Origin: an uncultured Eubacteriales bacterium
Lineage (GTDB): Bacteria > Bacillota > Clostridia > UBA1381 > UBA9506
Reading direction: 5' to 3'
Length of the DNA stretch: 48,213 nt
NCBI GenBank assembly: GCA_900545185.1
Contig: UQYH01000001.1
Location: 1 to 48,213, forward strand
Both the position numbers and the translations under genes were made by a program. Shown one piece after another: positions 26,801 through 34,689 of this stretch. A model generated the notes under the pieces. That model saw only the letters and a program-made list of their open reading frames with translations, did no database searches and was not told the origin of the DNA. Positions within the stretch are counted from its first letter, which is position 1; each line of letters starts with the position of its first letter.

Positions 26801-28351
26801 ATATTTTGCGTTTTTAACCCACACATTCGAGTTTTCGGCAACCGCACAAATTGCACCGTCATAGGTCTTTTTCGCAGCGCGGTAATCGGTTAGATACGAG
26901 CTGGGGTTCTTTTCGGCCGAAAGCGATTCATCCACGGCCGTAAACGGCTTCATGTTCGGCGTAAGGGGCGAAGAATCCAGTTCATAGTCAATCACATCGC
27001 CGGTCTCTTCTGCCGCGCTGCTGCCCGTTAAGGTGTCCTTGTCCACATAAACGGGTGATTTATACAGGTAAATATTATCTAAATCCAAATAATGCTCTCC
27101 AGTGGCAGCCGTGCCGTAACCACCCCAGCGAACCTCCCACAGGGTAGAAGAAAGATCTTTATCGCTATTCGGCATGGGGAAGCCTTCCTTCACCAGTTCA
27201 CCGTCAATGTAATAATCAATGTCTTTGGTTCTGAAATCAATAGCCGCAGCGATATTGACCCAACCCTCTTTAGCGTTTTTTTCCGACAAAACCGTTGTGC
27301 CGTCCGCCGCCGCGATTTTACCGCTTGGCAGAATATAGATGACATTAGGAGAATGGCCGCCTGCAGCCGCATCACGTGCAATAACTGTCCAGCCCTGACG
27401 GCTGCTGCGATTGACACGCACGTCCTGTTGAATCACCATACAAGGGTAACTGTCCACTCGTGAGTATGCACCGACCAGTGCCGATACGCCTTTTTTCATG
27501 TACATACGATAGATGTGGTTTGAATCCTCCGGATCAATTTCTATGCCGGCCGAACCGCTCCAAATCGGCATGCCAATGACACCCTGGCCGGCGCTGTTGC
27601 TTTCGCAGTCTAAGCTGAAAATAACAGATGGCTTATATTTCGGTTCAGATGCATGCTCAAGCTTTGTATTTTTTGCTGCTTTATTAAACGCTGCCGTAGG
27701 AAAGTAATCGGCTGCCTTAACCTCCTGACCGGTGTACACACGTATGTAATCACAATACAGCGTACTTTCCTTGTTCTCGTTCGGCTTACTGGTAAAGCCA
27801 ACCTTCGTCATTTCGCCGGGGTCTTGTAAAATACCGCGATGCGTCACCAGCTTGCCGTTTAAATACAGCTCGTAGCGCAGCGTAACAAGATTCATAACGG
27901 CCGAAAGCGTTACCCACGTTCCCACCGGCGCATTGCCGATTTTGTTACCGCCGCCGTCAAACAAATCGCCGCTCCGTTTTCTGGATACCAGTGTAAAACG
28001 CGCTGAGTTGTTTGCGTATTCCAGCATATTTTTTTCTGAGTTGTTGTCATCGGCTTTCATTTTCGCTTCTACAACAACGTTATCATTTGCGCCGATCGAA
28101 AAACCAAACTGCACAATGGCGCTTTCCCACTGATTCCGCACACGCAAAATCTTTTTTGCACTGTTCTCGGGAACAACAGCCTGCACAAGGCTTCCATCGC
28201 CGTAAAGACCGGCCGAGTTGGGCATGCCGTTTGTGATTGTATCATTAAATGTTTCATTCAATAGCGTTGCCGAAGCAGTGCCTGCCGCCATAGACGGCAT
28301 TGCCGAAGCCAAAAGCAATACTGTTAAACACAGCGAAAGAATACGTTTCAT
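23897..28351 (-). CDS. Giant secreted heparinase II/III-like lyase with LamG and F5/8-C domains (1484 aa)
   Basis: Probable extracellular polysaccharide lyase and main depolymerase of the locus. Signal peptide MKRILSLCLTVLLLASAMPS then MAAG; ATG with AAAGGAGG upstream. Order: LamG-like 1 (about 30-205), LamG-like 2 (about 236-435), copper-amine-oxidase-N-like domain (about 540-640, GVLYIPMREFVRYGM), and alpha/alpha toroid (about 690-960, with WSIMDYNWNVICNAG and ETMGYTNYILSYF). The heparinase II/III domain (about 1000-1240) contains HGGYNNCAHHQYDMGNFYFE and AEGHNLWVVNPD (His1073). An Ig-like segment (about 1265-1345) and a C-terminal F5/8-C domain (DDDVSTRWSSANDQWITLDL, then ARYIKLTC) complete it. 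It is far longer than typical 600-900-aa members. Two LamG plus one F5/8-C domain suggest tight substrate binding. No SLH or sortase anchor is present, so retention at the wall would need partners such as the SLH proteins encoded just upstream. Confidence 0.85.
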   Translation of the reverse strand: MKRILSLCLTVLLLASAMPSMAAGTASATLLNETFNDTITNGMPNSAGLYGDGSLVQAVVPENSAKKILRVRNQWESAIVQFGFSIGANDNVVVEAKMKADDNNSEKNMLEYANNSARFTLVSRKRSGDLFDGGGNKIGNAPVGTWVTLSAVMNLVTLRYELYLNGKLVTHRGILQDPGEMTKVGFTSKPNENKESTLYCDYIRVYTGQEVKAADYFPTAAFNKAAKNTKLEHASEPKYKPSVIFSLDCESNSAGQGVIGMPIWSGSAGIEIDPEDSNHIYRMYMKKGVSALVGAYSRVDSYPCMVIQQDVRVNRSSRQGWTVIARDAAAGGHSPNVIYILPSGKIAAADGTTVLSEKNAKEGWVNIAAAIDFRTKDIDYYIDGELVKEGFPMPNSDKDLSSTLWEVRWGGYGTAATGEHYLDLDNIYLYKSPVYVDKDTLTGSSAAEETGDVIDYELDSSPLTPNMKPFTAVDESLSAEKNPSSYLTDYRAAKKTYDGAICAVAENSNVWVKNAKYNSDYAFYWDGLHMLGPAPTLAAFANETLSYDEKTKTATIGKVKAKAGDEYITVDGKEYPSESTVSVIDGVLYIPMREFVRYGMHRFYGESMKGFAVIAPDERPYTFKTNAGGEALVYSVADYSHMMAYLILDRYNADTIQSIFDKSIKNKPYPRLLTMKEDAPKLLEATKTDPKAKDYSDITLRDAEGYLNKTLNIPDVPGVQINGIPSISLPEEMYYAYVATGNTAYLDKVREFAKYLVNMENWNGDAHMLSTSWICLYLANTYDLLYDVLTQEEKDDIVNNVINKGIKYHREYMYGTKWNNWSIMDYNWNVICNAGPMLASMAFLGQGYDDALFLDCLEKGQVSLGYFMHYFSPDGAGQETMGYTNYILSYFIPLLDGFNNYFGDTFGLMDYPGITKVGDFLVNCTGNKNGLAIHDDTSETPPSTALSLWFSKMNKDYEVQRRNVELIEMNQPQKNISGIMLLKYYMPNPPMVDYTDKLDYTYRVLEIATARDGWGDSSQTFMAAHGGYNNCAHHQYDMGNFYFEANGIMWADDLGRENYEINGSPYPMRAEGHNLWVVNPDEGPGQTYAAYTVVKKTESKPKGAIFTADLTPGYYGQVESANRAYMLSQDRKVFTVQDEIKPFEGNNEFYWFWHTTANIEIDEAGKMAWLTKDGKKCAVYFDSNVDFLISKQDQLESLPGSPKVPGSMQLARHKQFRKISINFFSEGEPVYFRAVAVPYGQVYQKTELVPFSEWTIPDGSATEGYDKADAIYLNGHLVEGFSPDVYDYNMYWPGYYGTPEVKVDTKGKVEMIPIDDQNDTMIVRIESSTVPGNYKVYTITLDDKGVAGLPESAVQIPIAGAEASDNDGNIPANVLDDDVSTRWSSANDQWITLDLGEEKEFNTLAFYLYGGDGRRLKYEIYASSDNENFTLVRDDLLSCGVKNEWEHVQFNRTKARYIKLTCHGSTIVPYNSICEARIYDAVQN

Positions 28352-28368
28352 ATTAGCCCTCCTTTACC

Positions 28369-30948
28369 CTAAAATTTGTATATAAACAGGTCTTTGTTGG
28401 CCGTCCATTTATATACTCTGACATAGACATAGCCAACACCGTGCTCATCACTCTCAAAATACTGCGGTACCGAGCTGTACGTTGCCGATGTGACTTTACG
28501 CGTCCGCATATTCACCACCGCGCAGTTGGCGCTGTTTTTGCCTGGCAGCAAAATGCGTTTATCCATGGACGTATCAAACGTCGGGTTATCCTTATTGGGG
28601 ATGATAACAAAATAATCCTCCAGCTTTTTATACACACGGCCGAAAAAGTGATGGTCATACGTATCGCTGTCCATTGTCGGTTTTGGCGTATTTTCACCTG
28701 TGGCGCCCACATCCAGCATGGTGTAAAGCGTTGAAATGCGGCCATCCGCACCGACAACATACCGAACCACATCACCAAAGCTGTAAACGCTTATATCGGG
28801 AATATTATCGCCGTTGACCTCGTAGGATTTTTCCTCACCATTACTCCAAAGATAGGCAATTTCGTTATCCTCACCCTTAGCGCCGCGGATAAACACGCCG
28901 ACATCGGTGTTAACCGTTGTTTGCACAACACCCTTTAGCGGATCTTGCGAATACAGCAACAGCGCGCCGATTTTGTTGTCGTCATCCACATCGTAAATTT
29001 CAACATTGCAATCATTTACATCTGCGCCAAACGTGTAGGTTGTGCTGTAAAGCTCTTCATCGTCCGGCTCGTCACCCACCGTAGGCACAACCATAAAAAA
29101 GTTATCTGTCGGCAATTTGTATTGGCCCGCCCAAATACGATCCCATTGATAATACTTGGTTGTGCTTGCTTTGCTGATGGAATCAAGCTTTTTAATGCTG
29201 TCGGGTGCGTTTCCTACGGTTGTATAAAAATGATCAATCTCACCCTTGCTGTTCACGCGGTATCGAACCAGCTGTTTTTTAACTGTGCCGCTGTCAAACA
29301 AGGTGGCGCTCAGCGTCAGTTCCTTACCGGCAAACGAACTGCTGTCATCTACCTTAACCGTATTCGCCAGCGGATATGTCAGCTTGTCATCTCCGGCTAA
29401 AATTTTAACCGCCGCACCGCCCAGGCCTGTGCCGGGTCGGTAATCGAAAAAGTATCCGTAGCGCGGCCCCAGGTTGTCCTGTTCTTCCTCCATATATACC
29501 AGTCGGCCGAAACGATCCAAATTAAAGGTGACTTTTGCGCCGACGGCCAGCTCGCTGCGCGCCGTTCTCAGCGGCAGGTCATATTCTGTTCCGTCAATCA
29601 AAACCTTTTCGTCCGAAATTTGTGTGATAATGCCGTATACCTTTTTGGCGGTCGCGTAAATTTTTAAATAGCGTTCGTCTGCCGAACGATACACCGTTAA
29701 CACATCCCCGGCTGTCAGTTCATCAATGCTGATGGCTTTTTCCGCGCCGGTGTAATCGTCAATGCGAATGATTTCGCTATAGTAATTTTTATCAAAAACG
29801 TACGTATAAACGTTCCCCTCACGGCAATAGAGCAAATCCTCCGTCGTGTCCACACCGCGCAACACCATAACTTCGGGGCGTATGGCCTTGGCCAGCTCAT
29901 AACGGCCGTCACTGTCTGTATCGAGCAAGGTTAATTCACCGTCCGATAATTTCAGGTCGAACGTTTTGCGATCCGGCATAAGACGGTTGTTTAACACAAA
30001 CGTAAAGCCGCTGCGCATTTTAACGGTTTTAATATCCTCTTTTTCATTTTCGTATGTCACTTCGTTGCTTGCGGCCGAAATGATTTTATCATACGGAATG
30101 ACAATTTTTTCGTTGCTGTCGTTTGCCGCAGTCAGATACAAAAGATGGCGCTCGTCTTCTTTCTCATCATAAAAATAATAACCGAAAACCGATTCGCCCA
30201 AAAAATCCGCCATGGCAATGTCTTGTGTTTTGTATATGGCACCGTCAATTTCAATCTCGTTGGCCGCTAAGCGCATATCCGTTGAATTAAGCTGTGTAAA
30301 GCGGTTGGCCGTTACTGTGCCCCGCACCTTATACACATTGTGGATAGAGGCCATAAGTCCATCACCGCGTACCACTTCATCATCGGTATTCACAAATTTG
30401 GCCGTTAAGGCATTGTAGCACATCATTAAAATGGCCTTGCGCTCACATGCTTCATCGGCATCAATCCCCTTGTAAAGGGAAAGACCGGCTGCGCACTGAA
30501 CATAACCATCCGGATAGCCGCCACGGCGTTTTGCCAGTGCATCATAGCCCAACAGACGCACCAGCGTAACCATAGCATCCGTACGTGAAATATCCTTCGA
30601 TACGCCAAACTCATTGTCGCTGATGCCGTTCATATACCCCATCGTATAAGCAACCGTAACCGCTGCCGCATATTGATGGGTAACAGGTACATCGGTAAAC
30701 TTCTCCAGCGGTGTAACCAAATCGGCACGCATGCCCGAAAGCCCCATGACCCAAGCCGCAAATTCGCCGCGTTTAACGGGTGTATCCTCCACTGTGTTCA
30801 CGTCAATAATGCCCATTCGATTCATTAAGGTAATTTTTTCTGTTTCGGCCTCTGTCAGTGTAATTTCTTCTGCCGTCACCGCCATCGGTATGCAGGTTGT
30901 CAGCAAAATGCCCACCAATAACAGATATGCCGCAATTTTATTTTTCAC
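28369..30948 (-). CDS. SLH-domain surface protein with N-terminal SLH repeats (859 aa)
   Basis: Exported, probably wall-attached protein. The signal peptide is KIAAYLLLVGILLTTCIPMA. Residues about 35-180 carry two to three SLH repeats (PVKRGEFAAWVMGL, KFTDVPVTHQYAAAVTVAYT, GYMNGISDNEFGVSKDISRT, DAMVTLVRLLGYDAL). SLH repeats bind secondary cell-wall polysaccharide. The remaining about 650 residues are beta-rich, acidic and without recognised catalytic motifs; VYGIITQISDEKVLIDG and similar strands suggest repeated small beta-barrels. The start is GTG, with AAGGAGGG (30957-30964) 8 nt upstream and overlapping the stop of the 550-aa gene, so translation is probably coupled. Its place before the giant lyase suggests a structural or scaffold role on the surface; function is unknown. 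Confidence 0.75.
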   Translation of the reverse strand: MKNKIAAYLLLVGILLTTCIPMAVTAEEITLTEAETEKITLMNRMGIIDVNTVEDTPVKRGEFAAWVMGLSGMRADLVTPLEKFTDVPVTHQYAAAVTVAYTMGYMNGISDNEFGVSKDISRTDAMVTLVRLLGYDALAKRRGGYPDGYVQCAAGLSLYKGIDADEACERKAILMMCYNALTAKFVNTDDEVVRGDGLMASIHNVYKVRGTVTANRFTQLNSTDMRLAANEIEIDGAIYKTQDIAMADFLGESVFGYYFYDEKEDERHLLYLTAANDSNEKIVIPYDKIISAASNEVTYENEKEDIKTVKMRSGFTFVLNNRLMPDRKTFDLKLSDGELTLLDTDSDGRYELAKAIRPEVMVLRGVDTTEDLLYCREGNVYTYVFDKNYYSEIIRIDDYTGAEKAISIDELTAGDVLTVYRSADERYLKIYATAKKVYGIITQISDEKVLIDGTEYDLPLRTARSELAVGAKVTFNLDRFGRLVYMEEEQDNLGPRYGYFFDYRPGTGLGGAAVKILAGDDKLTYPLANTVKVDDSSSFAGKELTLSATLFDSGTVKKQLVRYRVNSKGEIDHFYTTVGNAPDSIKKLDSISKASTTKYYQWDRIWAGQYKLPTDNFFMVVPTVGDEPDDEELYSTTYTFGADVNDCNVEIYDVDDDNKIGALLLYSQDPLKGVVQTTVNTDVGVFIRGAKGEDNEIAYLWSNGEEKSYEVNGDNIPDISVYSFGDVVRYVVGADGRISTLYTMLDVGATGENTPKPTMDSDTYDHHFFGRVYKKLEDYFVIIPNKDNPTFDTSMDKRILLPGKNSANCAVVNMRTRKVTSATYSSVPQYFESDEHGVGYVYVRVYKWTANKDLFIYKF

Positions 30949-30962
30949 TATGTAATCCCTCC

Positions 30963-32615
30963 TTACAGTCTGCCGCAGACACGCAGCGTTTCGTATAAAG
31001 CCTTAGCCGCCTGCGCACGGCTCACAGCGCCCTTAGGCTGAAAGCTTCCGTCTGTCATACCGCTGAGAATACCGCGTCCGCAAAGCCCTGCCACCGCTTC
31101 TTTGGCATAGTCTGCAATTGTATCCGCATCCGTAAAGCTCAGTTCCTTTACATCACCTTGTGCGCCGATTGCCGCCAAGCCGCGTGCAAGCATAACGGCC
31201 ATATCCTGTCGGCTGATGGTTTCGTTCGGACGGAACCGACCGTCTGCATCCCCCGTGATCAATCTGTTTTCTTTTGCCGCTGTTACAACAGCGTAAAACC
31301 AGTCCTGCTCACTGACATCCGTAAAATCATTTGCACCGGCAGCCGTTGTATTACCATACAGTGCAATGAGGAGCATTTTGGCAAACTCCGCACGTGTAAT
31401 AGACTGATCGGGCAAAAAGCGTCCGTCACCCACACCGCTGATAACGCCGCGATCCGATAAGCTCTTGGCCGCCTGTGCGCACCAATGATCGGCCGCAACA
31501 TCCGTAAAACCGCTCGATACCGTTTCGGTATCCTTGCTCTCGCCGCCCCAGCGTACCAAGCTACCGCCGGAGGATGAGCCGGAGCTGCTGCCGCGTCCGC
31601 CGCCGCCGGAGGAACTGCCCGAACCGCTGCTGCCGCCGCTTGTCTTTTTGCCGACACGCTTCACCGCAGCATAAAAGGCTGTTTGCAAATCTTCAACCGA
31701 ATCGTATGAGGCATCCATTACCAGGCGAATCACTTCATCGGCATCAGCTGACTCCTTATAATCATCGGTAGCCAACTGCAAAATGCCTGCATAGGTTTCC
31801 AAAATCGCCTTCCGATAGGCCGAAACACTGCTGTCACGCTCACCGTTTATATCTGCCAGAGCAAACCACTGCGCATATTCGTCCTGAATGTCCTTTTCAT
31901 GGTACGCACCCTTTTGGAAGCGACCGAGTATTTCTTTCTTTTCGGCATCTTCAAGAGCCTGATACTTGGCCGCATCAAACGCAATAGTATCTGCCTGCGC
32001 CAGTATATCGGTTTCCAGCTGCACCGTACTTGTTTGTCCCTTTAATTGACTTAACGCCAGACACCGATTATAAAGAGACGAAAATTTTTCAATCGTCAAA
32101 TCCCCTGTCGGCCGATAGAGGAAAAACAGTTGGGTTAAAAGTGTTTTATGCTCATTAAATTCATCAACATCAAGCGCCAATTCACCGCCGTTTGCGTTAA
32201 TCACCGTATCAAAGGTTTCGGCCGTTGCGGCATTCACCAATCGCAGCGCTTCTGCCGCCATCTGTCTGTTAATGTGCGAAAAATCTGCTTCTGCCTTTTC
32301 TCCGCCGATTGTAACAACTGCCGTATACGTACCGCTGGACATTGTCGTTGGCAGCTTGCAGGTGTAACTGAAATTGGTTTTGGAGGTACGTTCAAATTCG
32401 GCAATAACATAGTATCTTCCCTCCGATTCAACCGTCAGCGCCGCGCTTTTGTTCAGCTTATCCGTCGTGACCTGAACCGTTATGCTTTCCTCTGTCGGGT
32501 TATAGCTAACCTTTGCCGCAGTTTGCGCCGAAACGGCCGGCGCCGCACCGAGCATAACCGCCGCAATCGCCAGCGCAGAAAGAATCTGCCTTGTGGATTG
32601 ATGTTTATTTTGCAT
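30963..32615 (-). CDS. SLH-domain surface protein with three C-terminal SLH repeats (550 aa)
   Basis: Exported protein anchored by three classical C-terminal SLH repeats (about 370-550: FTDVAADHWCAQAAKSL, DFTDVSEQDWFYAVVTAA with GDADGRFRPNETISRQ, and GILSGMTDGSFQPKGAVSRA). Signal peptide QILSALAIAAVMLGAAP to VSAQ. Residues about 30-110 look Ig-like (NPTEESITVQVTT), and about 115-330 are helical without known motifs. A Gly/Ser-rich linker of about 27 residues (around 335-362) separates this part from the SLH anchor. No enzyme signature is present. It follows lplC by 25 nt and precedes the other SLH gene with overlapping signals. The design (exposed domains, flexible linker, wall anchor) fits a surface display or binding protein; what it binds is unknown. 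Confidence 0.82.
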   Translation of the reverse strand: MQNKHQSTRQILSALAIAAVMLGAAPAVSAQTAAKVSYNPTEESITVQVTTDKLNKSAALTVESEGRYYVIAEFERTSKTNFSYTCKLPTTMSSGTYTAVVTIGGEKAEADFSHINRQMAAEALRLVNAATAETFDTVINANGGELALDVDEFNEHKTLLTQLFFLYRPTGDLTIEKFSSLYNRCLALSQLKGQTSTVQLETDILAQADTIAFDAAKYQALEDAEKKEILGRFQKGAYHEKDIQDEYAQWFALADINGERDSSVSAYRKAILETYAGILQLATDDYKESADADEVIRLVMDASYDSVEDLQTAFYAAVKRVGKKTSGGSSGSGSSSGGGGRGSSSGSSSGGSLVRWGGESKDTETVSSGFTDVAADHWCAQAAKSLSDRGVISGVGDGRFLPDQSITRAEFAKMLLIALYGNTTAAGANDFTDVSEQDWFYAVVTAAKENRLITGDADGRFRPNETISRQDMAVMLARGLAAIGAQGDVKELSFTDADTIADYAKEAVAGLCGRGILSGMTDGSFQPKGAVSRAQAAKALYETLRVCGRL

Positions 32616-32640
32616 ATATGTACTCCCTTCTTTCTTCTGT

Positions 32641-33525
32641 CTATTCCTTCACGGCGCCGATCATTGCGCCTTTAATAAAGTATTTTTGAATAAACGGGTA
32701 AATCATTAAAATGGGCACCGTTGCCACAACCGTTGTGGCGTGCTTAATAACCTCCTCCAAGAATGCGGTTTCAGAGGTAACCGCGTAGTTGCCCATCTCT
32801 TTTGAGGAAGAGCTGATTAATATTTCACGCAAAAACAGCTGCAACGGATATTTGTTTCTATCCGTGATATAGAGTAGCGCCGAAAACCACGAATTCCAGA
32901 TTGCCACGCCGTAAAACAGAACCATAACGGCAATATTGGCTTTCACATTCGGCAGAATAATGCGGATGAAAGACTGAAATTCGTTCGCACCGTCCAGCCG
33001 TGCGCTTTCCTCTAAGCTGTCCGGCACACCCATATATGCCGTTTTCATAATCAATACATTATAGGCCGCAATGGCGCTTGGCAAAATGGTTGACCAGCGT
33101 GTATTTAAAAGATGCAAATTCCGCACGATAATGTAAAGCGGAATCATACCGGCCGAAAAGAACATGGTAACAACCACCATTTTGTTTAAAAACGATCCGT
33201 ATTTTAAACGCTTGTGCGACAGCGGATATGCAAACAGTGCCGTTAAAAATGTGGAAAGAACCGTACCGACCACAACATAAAAGATGGTGTTGCCGTAGCC
33301 GATGTAAATATCCGCATTTTGAAAAACTGCTCTATATCCGGCCAGGGAAAAGCCTGCCGGGCGTAGCATAAGACCCGTGTGCTCTACCAGCTTTGTTGAA
33401 TCCGAAAAGGACGAGAACAAAACATGCAAAAACGGATAAAGCGTTGTAAAGGCGATCACAATCATCAGCAAATAATTAAAAATATCAAACACCCAATCAC
33501 CCAAGGTGCGTTTTTTGTGTTTCAT
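32641..33525 (-). CDS. Carbohydrate ABC transporter permease, LplC/YtcP-like
   Basis: Inner-membrane permease of a CUT1-type oligosaccharide importer, partner of the LplB-like permease and the LplA-like lipoprotein. The 294-aa product has six predicted membrane segments, starting with FNYLLMIVIAFTTLYPFLHV. The cytoplasmic EAA loop reads SARLDGANEFQSFIRIILP, the typical ATPase-docking motif. ATG is preceded by GGGAGG. It is 25 nt downstream of lplB. Like other Lpl-type systems it has no ATPase gene beside it; in Bacillota such importers usually share an MsmK/MsmX-type ATPase encoded elsewhere. Substrate is inferred from context to be lyase-derived oligosaccharides. Confidence 0.94.
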   Translation of the reverse strand: MKHKKRTLGDWVFDIFNYLLMIVIAFTTLYPFLHVLFSSFSDSTKLVEHTGLMLRPAGFSLAGYRAVFQNADIYIGYGNTIFYVVVGTVLSTFLTALFAYPLSHKRLKYGSFLNKMVVVTMFFSAGMIPLYIIVRNLHLLNTRWSTILPSAIAAYNVLIMKTAYMGVPDSLEESARLDGANEFQSFIRIILPNVKANIAVMVLFYGVAIWNSWFSALLYITDRNKYPLQLFLREILISSSSKEMGNYAVTSETAFLEEVIKHATTVVATVPILMIYPFIQKYFIKGAMIGAVKE

Positions 33526-33550
33526 CTGTAAAACCTCCCATCGTTTTGAT

Positions 33551-34507
33551 TTACCACAAGCCCGTTTCGGTTACCTTTTTGCTGAGGTAATTAGAGCCGA
33601 CAACCAAAAGCAGATTGACTACTGAGTTAAACAGTCCCACCGCTGTGGCAAAGCTGAAATTCATTTCAACCAAGCCTTTGTTATACACATATGTTGAAAT
33701 AACCTCGCCGGTTTCATAAGTCAGGGGGGTATATAAAAGAAAGACCTTTTCAAAGCCCACGCTCATAATTGTACCGATGTTTAAAAGCAGCATGGTAATA
33801 ATCGTCGGCATAATGCCGGGAATTGTAATATGAATCGCCTGCTTCAGCCGCTTGGCGCCGTCAATTTCCGCCGCTTCATATAGGGTTGGGTCTATGCCCG
33901 TCAGCGCTGCCACATATACAATGGATGCCCAACCCAGGCTTGACCAAATACCCGAAACAACATAAATGGTTTTAAAAAGCTCCGGCCGCATTAAAAGGTT
34001 TGTCCGTTTCCCTCCGAAAAAGACAATTACATCATTAATGATGCCGTCCTTCATGGTAAAGCTGGTAATCATACCGCACAGCACAACCACAGAAATAAAG
34101 TGCGGTATATACGTTACCGTTTGAATCACTTTTTTAAATGGCTGACAGCGCAGTTCATTGAGCAAAAGTGCAAATACAATCGGCAGCCAAAAGCTGGCAA
34201 CAATGGCATATGTACTTAGTCCCACCGTGTTGCGGATAACGCGCCAGAAAAATACACTGTTAAATAACCGCTCAAAATGATGAAAGCCAACCCACGGGCT
34301 TCCGAAAACGCCCAGCAGCGGATTATAATCCTTAAATGCTATCAGGTTGTAATAAATGGGAATGTACGAGAAGATGATGTAATAAATGATGCCGGGCAAC
34401 GCCATTAAGTACAAAACCCGATTGACGCTCAATTCGCGGCAAAAGCTTGACAACCGTCCGCGCAGTCCTCCCTTCGCCTTCCGATTGATAGAAATTTCCT
34501 TGTTCAT
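33551..34507 (-). CDS. Carbohydrate ABC transporter permease, LplB/YteP-like
   Basis: First gene of the 12-gene operon and first permease of the importer. The 318-aa product starts MNKEISINRKAKGG, a basic cytosolic tail, then six predicted membrane segments (LYLMALPGIIYYIIFSYIPI is the first). The EAA loop is AAEIDGAKRLKQAIHITIPGI. ATG at 34507 is supported by AAGGA 10 nt upstream; the start at 34531 has no site. The promoter lies at 34565-34593, and an element shared with two other promoters at 34612-34654. LplB/YteP homologues carry uronic-acid or rhamnogalacturonan oligosaccharides in Bacillus, which agrees with the enzymes here, but specificity cannot be read from sequence. Confidence 0.94.
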   Translation of the reverse strand: MNKEISINRKAKGGLRGRLSSFCRELSVNRVLYLMALPGIIYYIIFSYIPIYYNLIAFKDYNPLLGVFGSPWVGFHHFERLFNSVFFWRVIRNTVGLSTYAIVASFWLPIVFALLLNELRCQPFKKVIQTVTYIPHFISVVVLCGMITSFTMKDGIINDVIVFFGGKRTNLLMRPELFKTIYVVSGIWSSLGWASIVYVAALTGIDPTLYEAAEIDGAKRLKQAIHITIPGIMPTIITMLLLNIGTIMSVGFEKVFLLYTPLTYETGEVISTYVYNKGLVEMNFSFATAVGLFNSVVNLLLVVGSNYLSKKVTETGLW

Positions 34508-34564
34508 ACACAATCCATCCTTCAAAAACATAAAATAAACGGCCGCATGCCGTACCTTAATTCT

Positions 34565-34593
34565 ATTATAGCATCAGCCCATTGGGGCGTAAA
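34565..34593 (-). promoter_or_regulatory. Sigma-A promoter of the lplB operon
   Basis: On the minus strand: TTTACG (34593-34588), a 17-nt spacer, TATAAT (34570-34565). The -10 box is perfect and the -35 box weak (4 of 6), as expected for an activator-dependent promoter. Confidence 0.75.
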
Positions 34594-34611
34594 GAAGCCA
34601 TATTGTTACTG

Positions 34612-34654
34612 CATCGTGAATTTTCAAATCCCGAATCGTCATTTTTTGTTGTTT
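34612..34654 (-). promoter_or_regulatory. Candidate AraC-type activator site upstream of lplB
   Basis: The minus strand reads AAACAACAAAAAATGACG, followed by TTTGAAAATTCACGATG. The G of ATG is 47 nt before the -35 box and 70 nt before the -10 box. ACGAT recurs at a 22-bp period. The block closely matches the one at 42009-42049 and partly that at 41331-41347, at nearly the same distance from the promoter. Binding by the 743-aa AraC protein is inferred. Confidence 0.6.
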
Positions 34655-34689
34655 AATTTTATCCTGTTCTCTCAAATGCCGTCATTATG

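Noticed and set aside
31563..31640. GC-rich simple repeat as a possible regulatory or mobile repeat
   Set aside because: It encodes the Gly/Ser linker of the 550-aa SLH protein in frame, so the repetition is protein-driven.
34565..34593. GCCC/GGGC near-dyad in the lplB promoter spacer as an operator
   Set aside because: The two halves do not match as an inverted repeat through the centre, and the same feature is absent from the sister promoters.
34588..34660. CcpA cre site near the lplB promoter
   Set aside because: I looked for the TGNAANCGNNNNCA-type pattern and saw no convincing match at this or the other two locus promoters.
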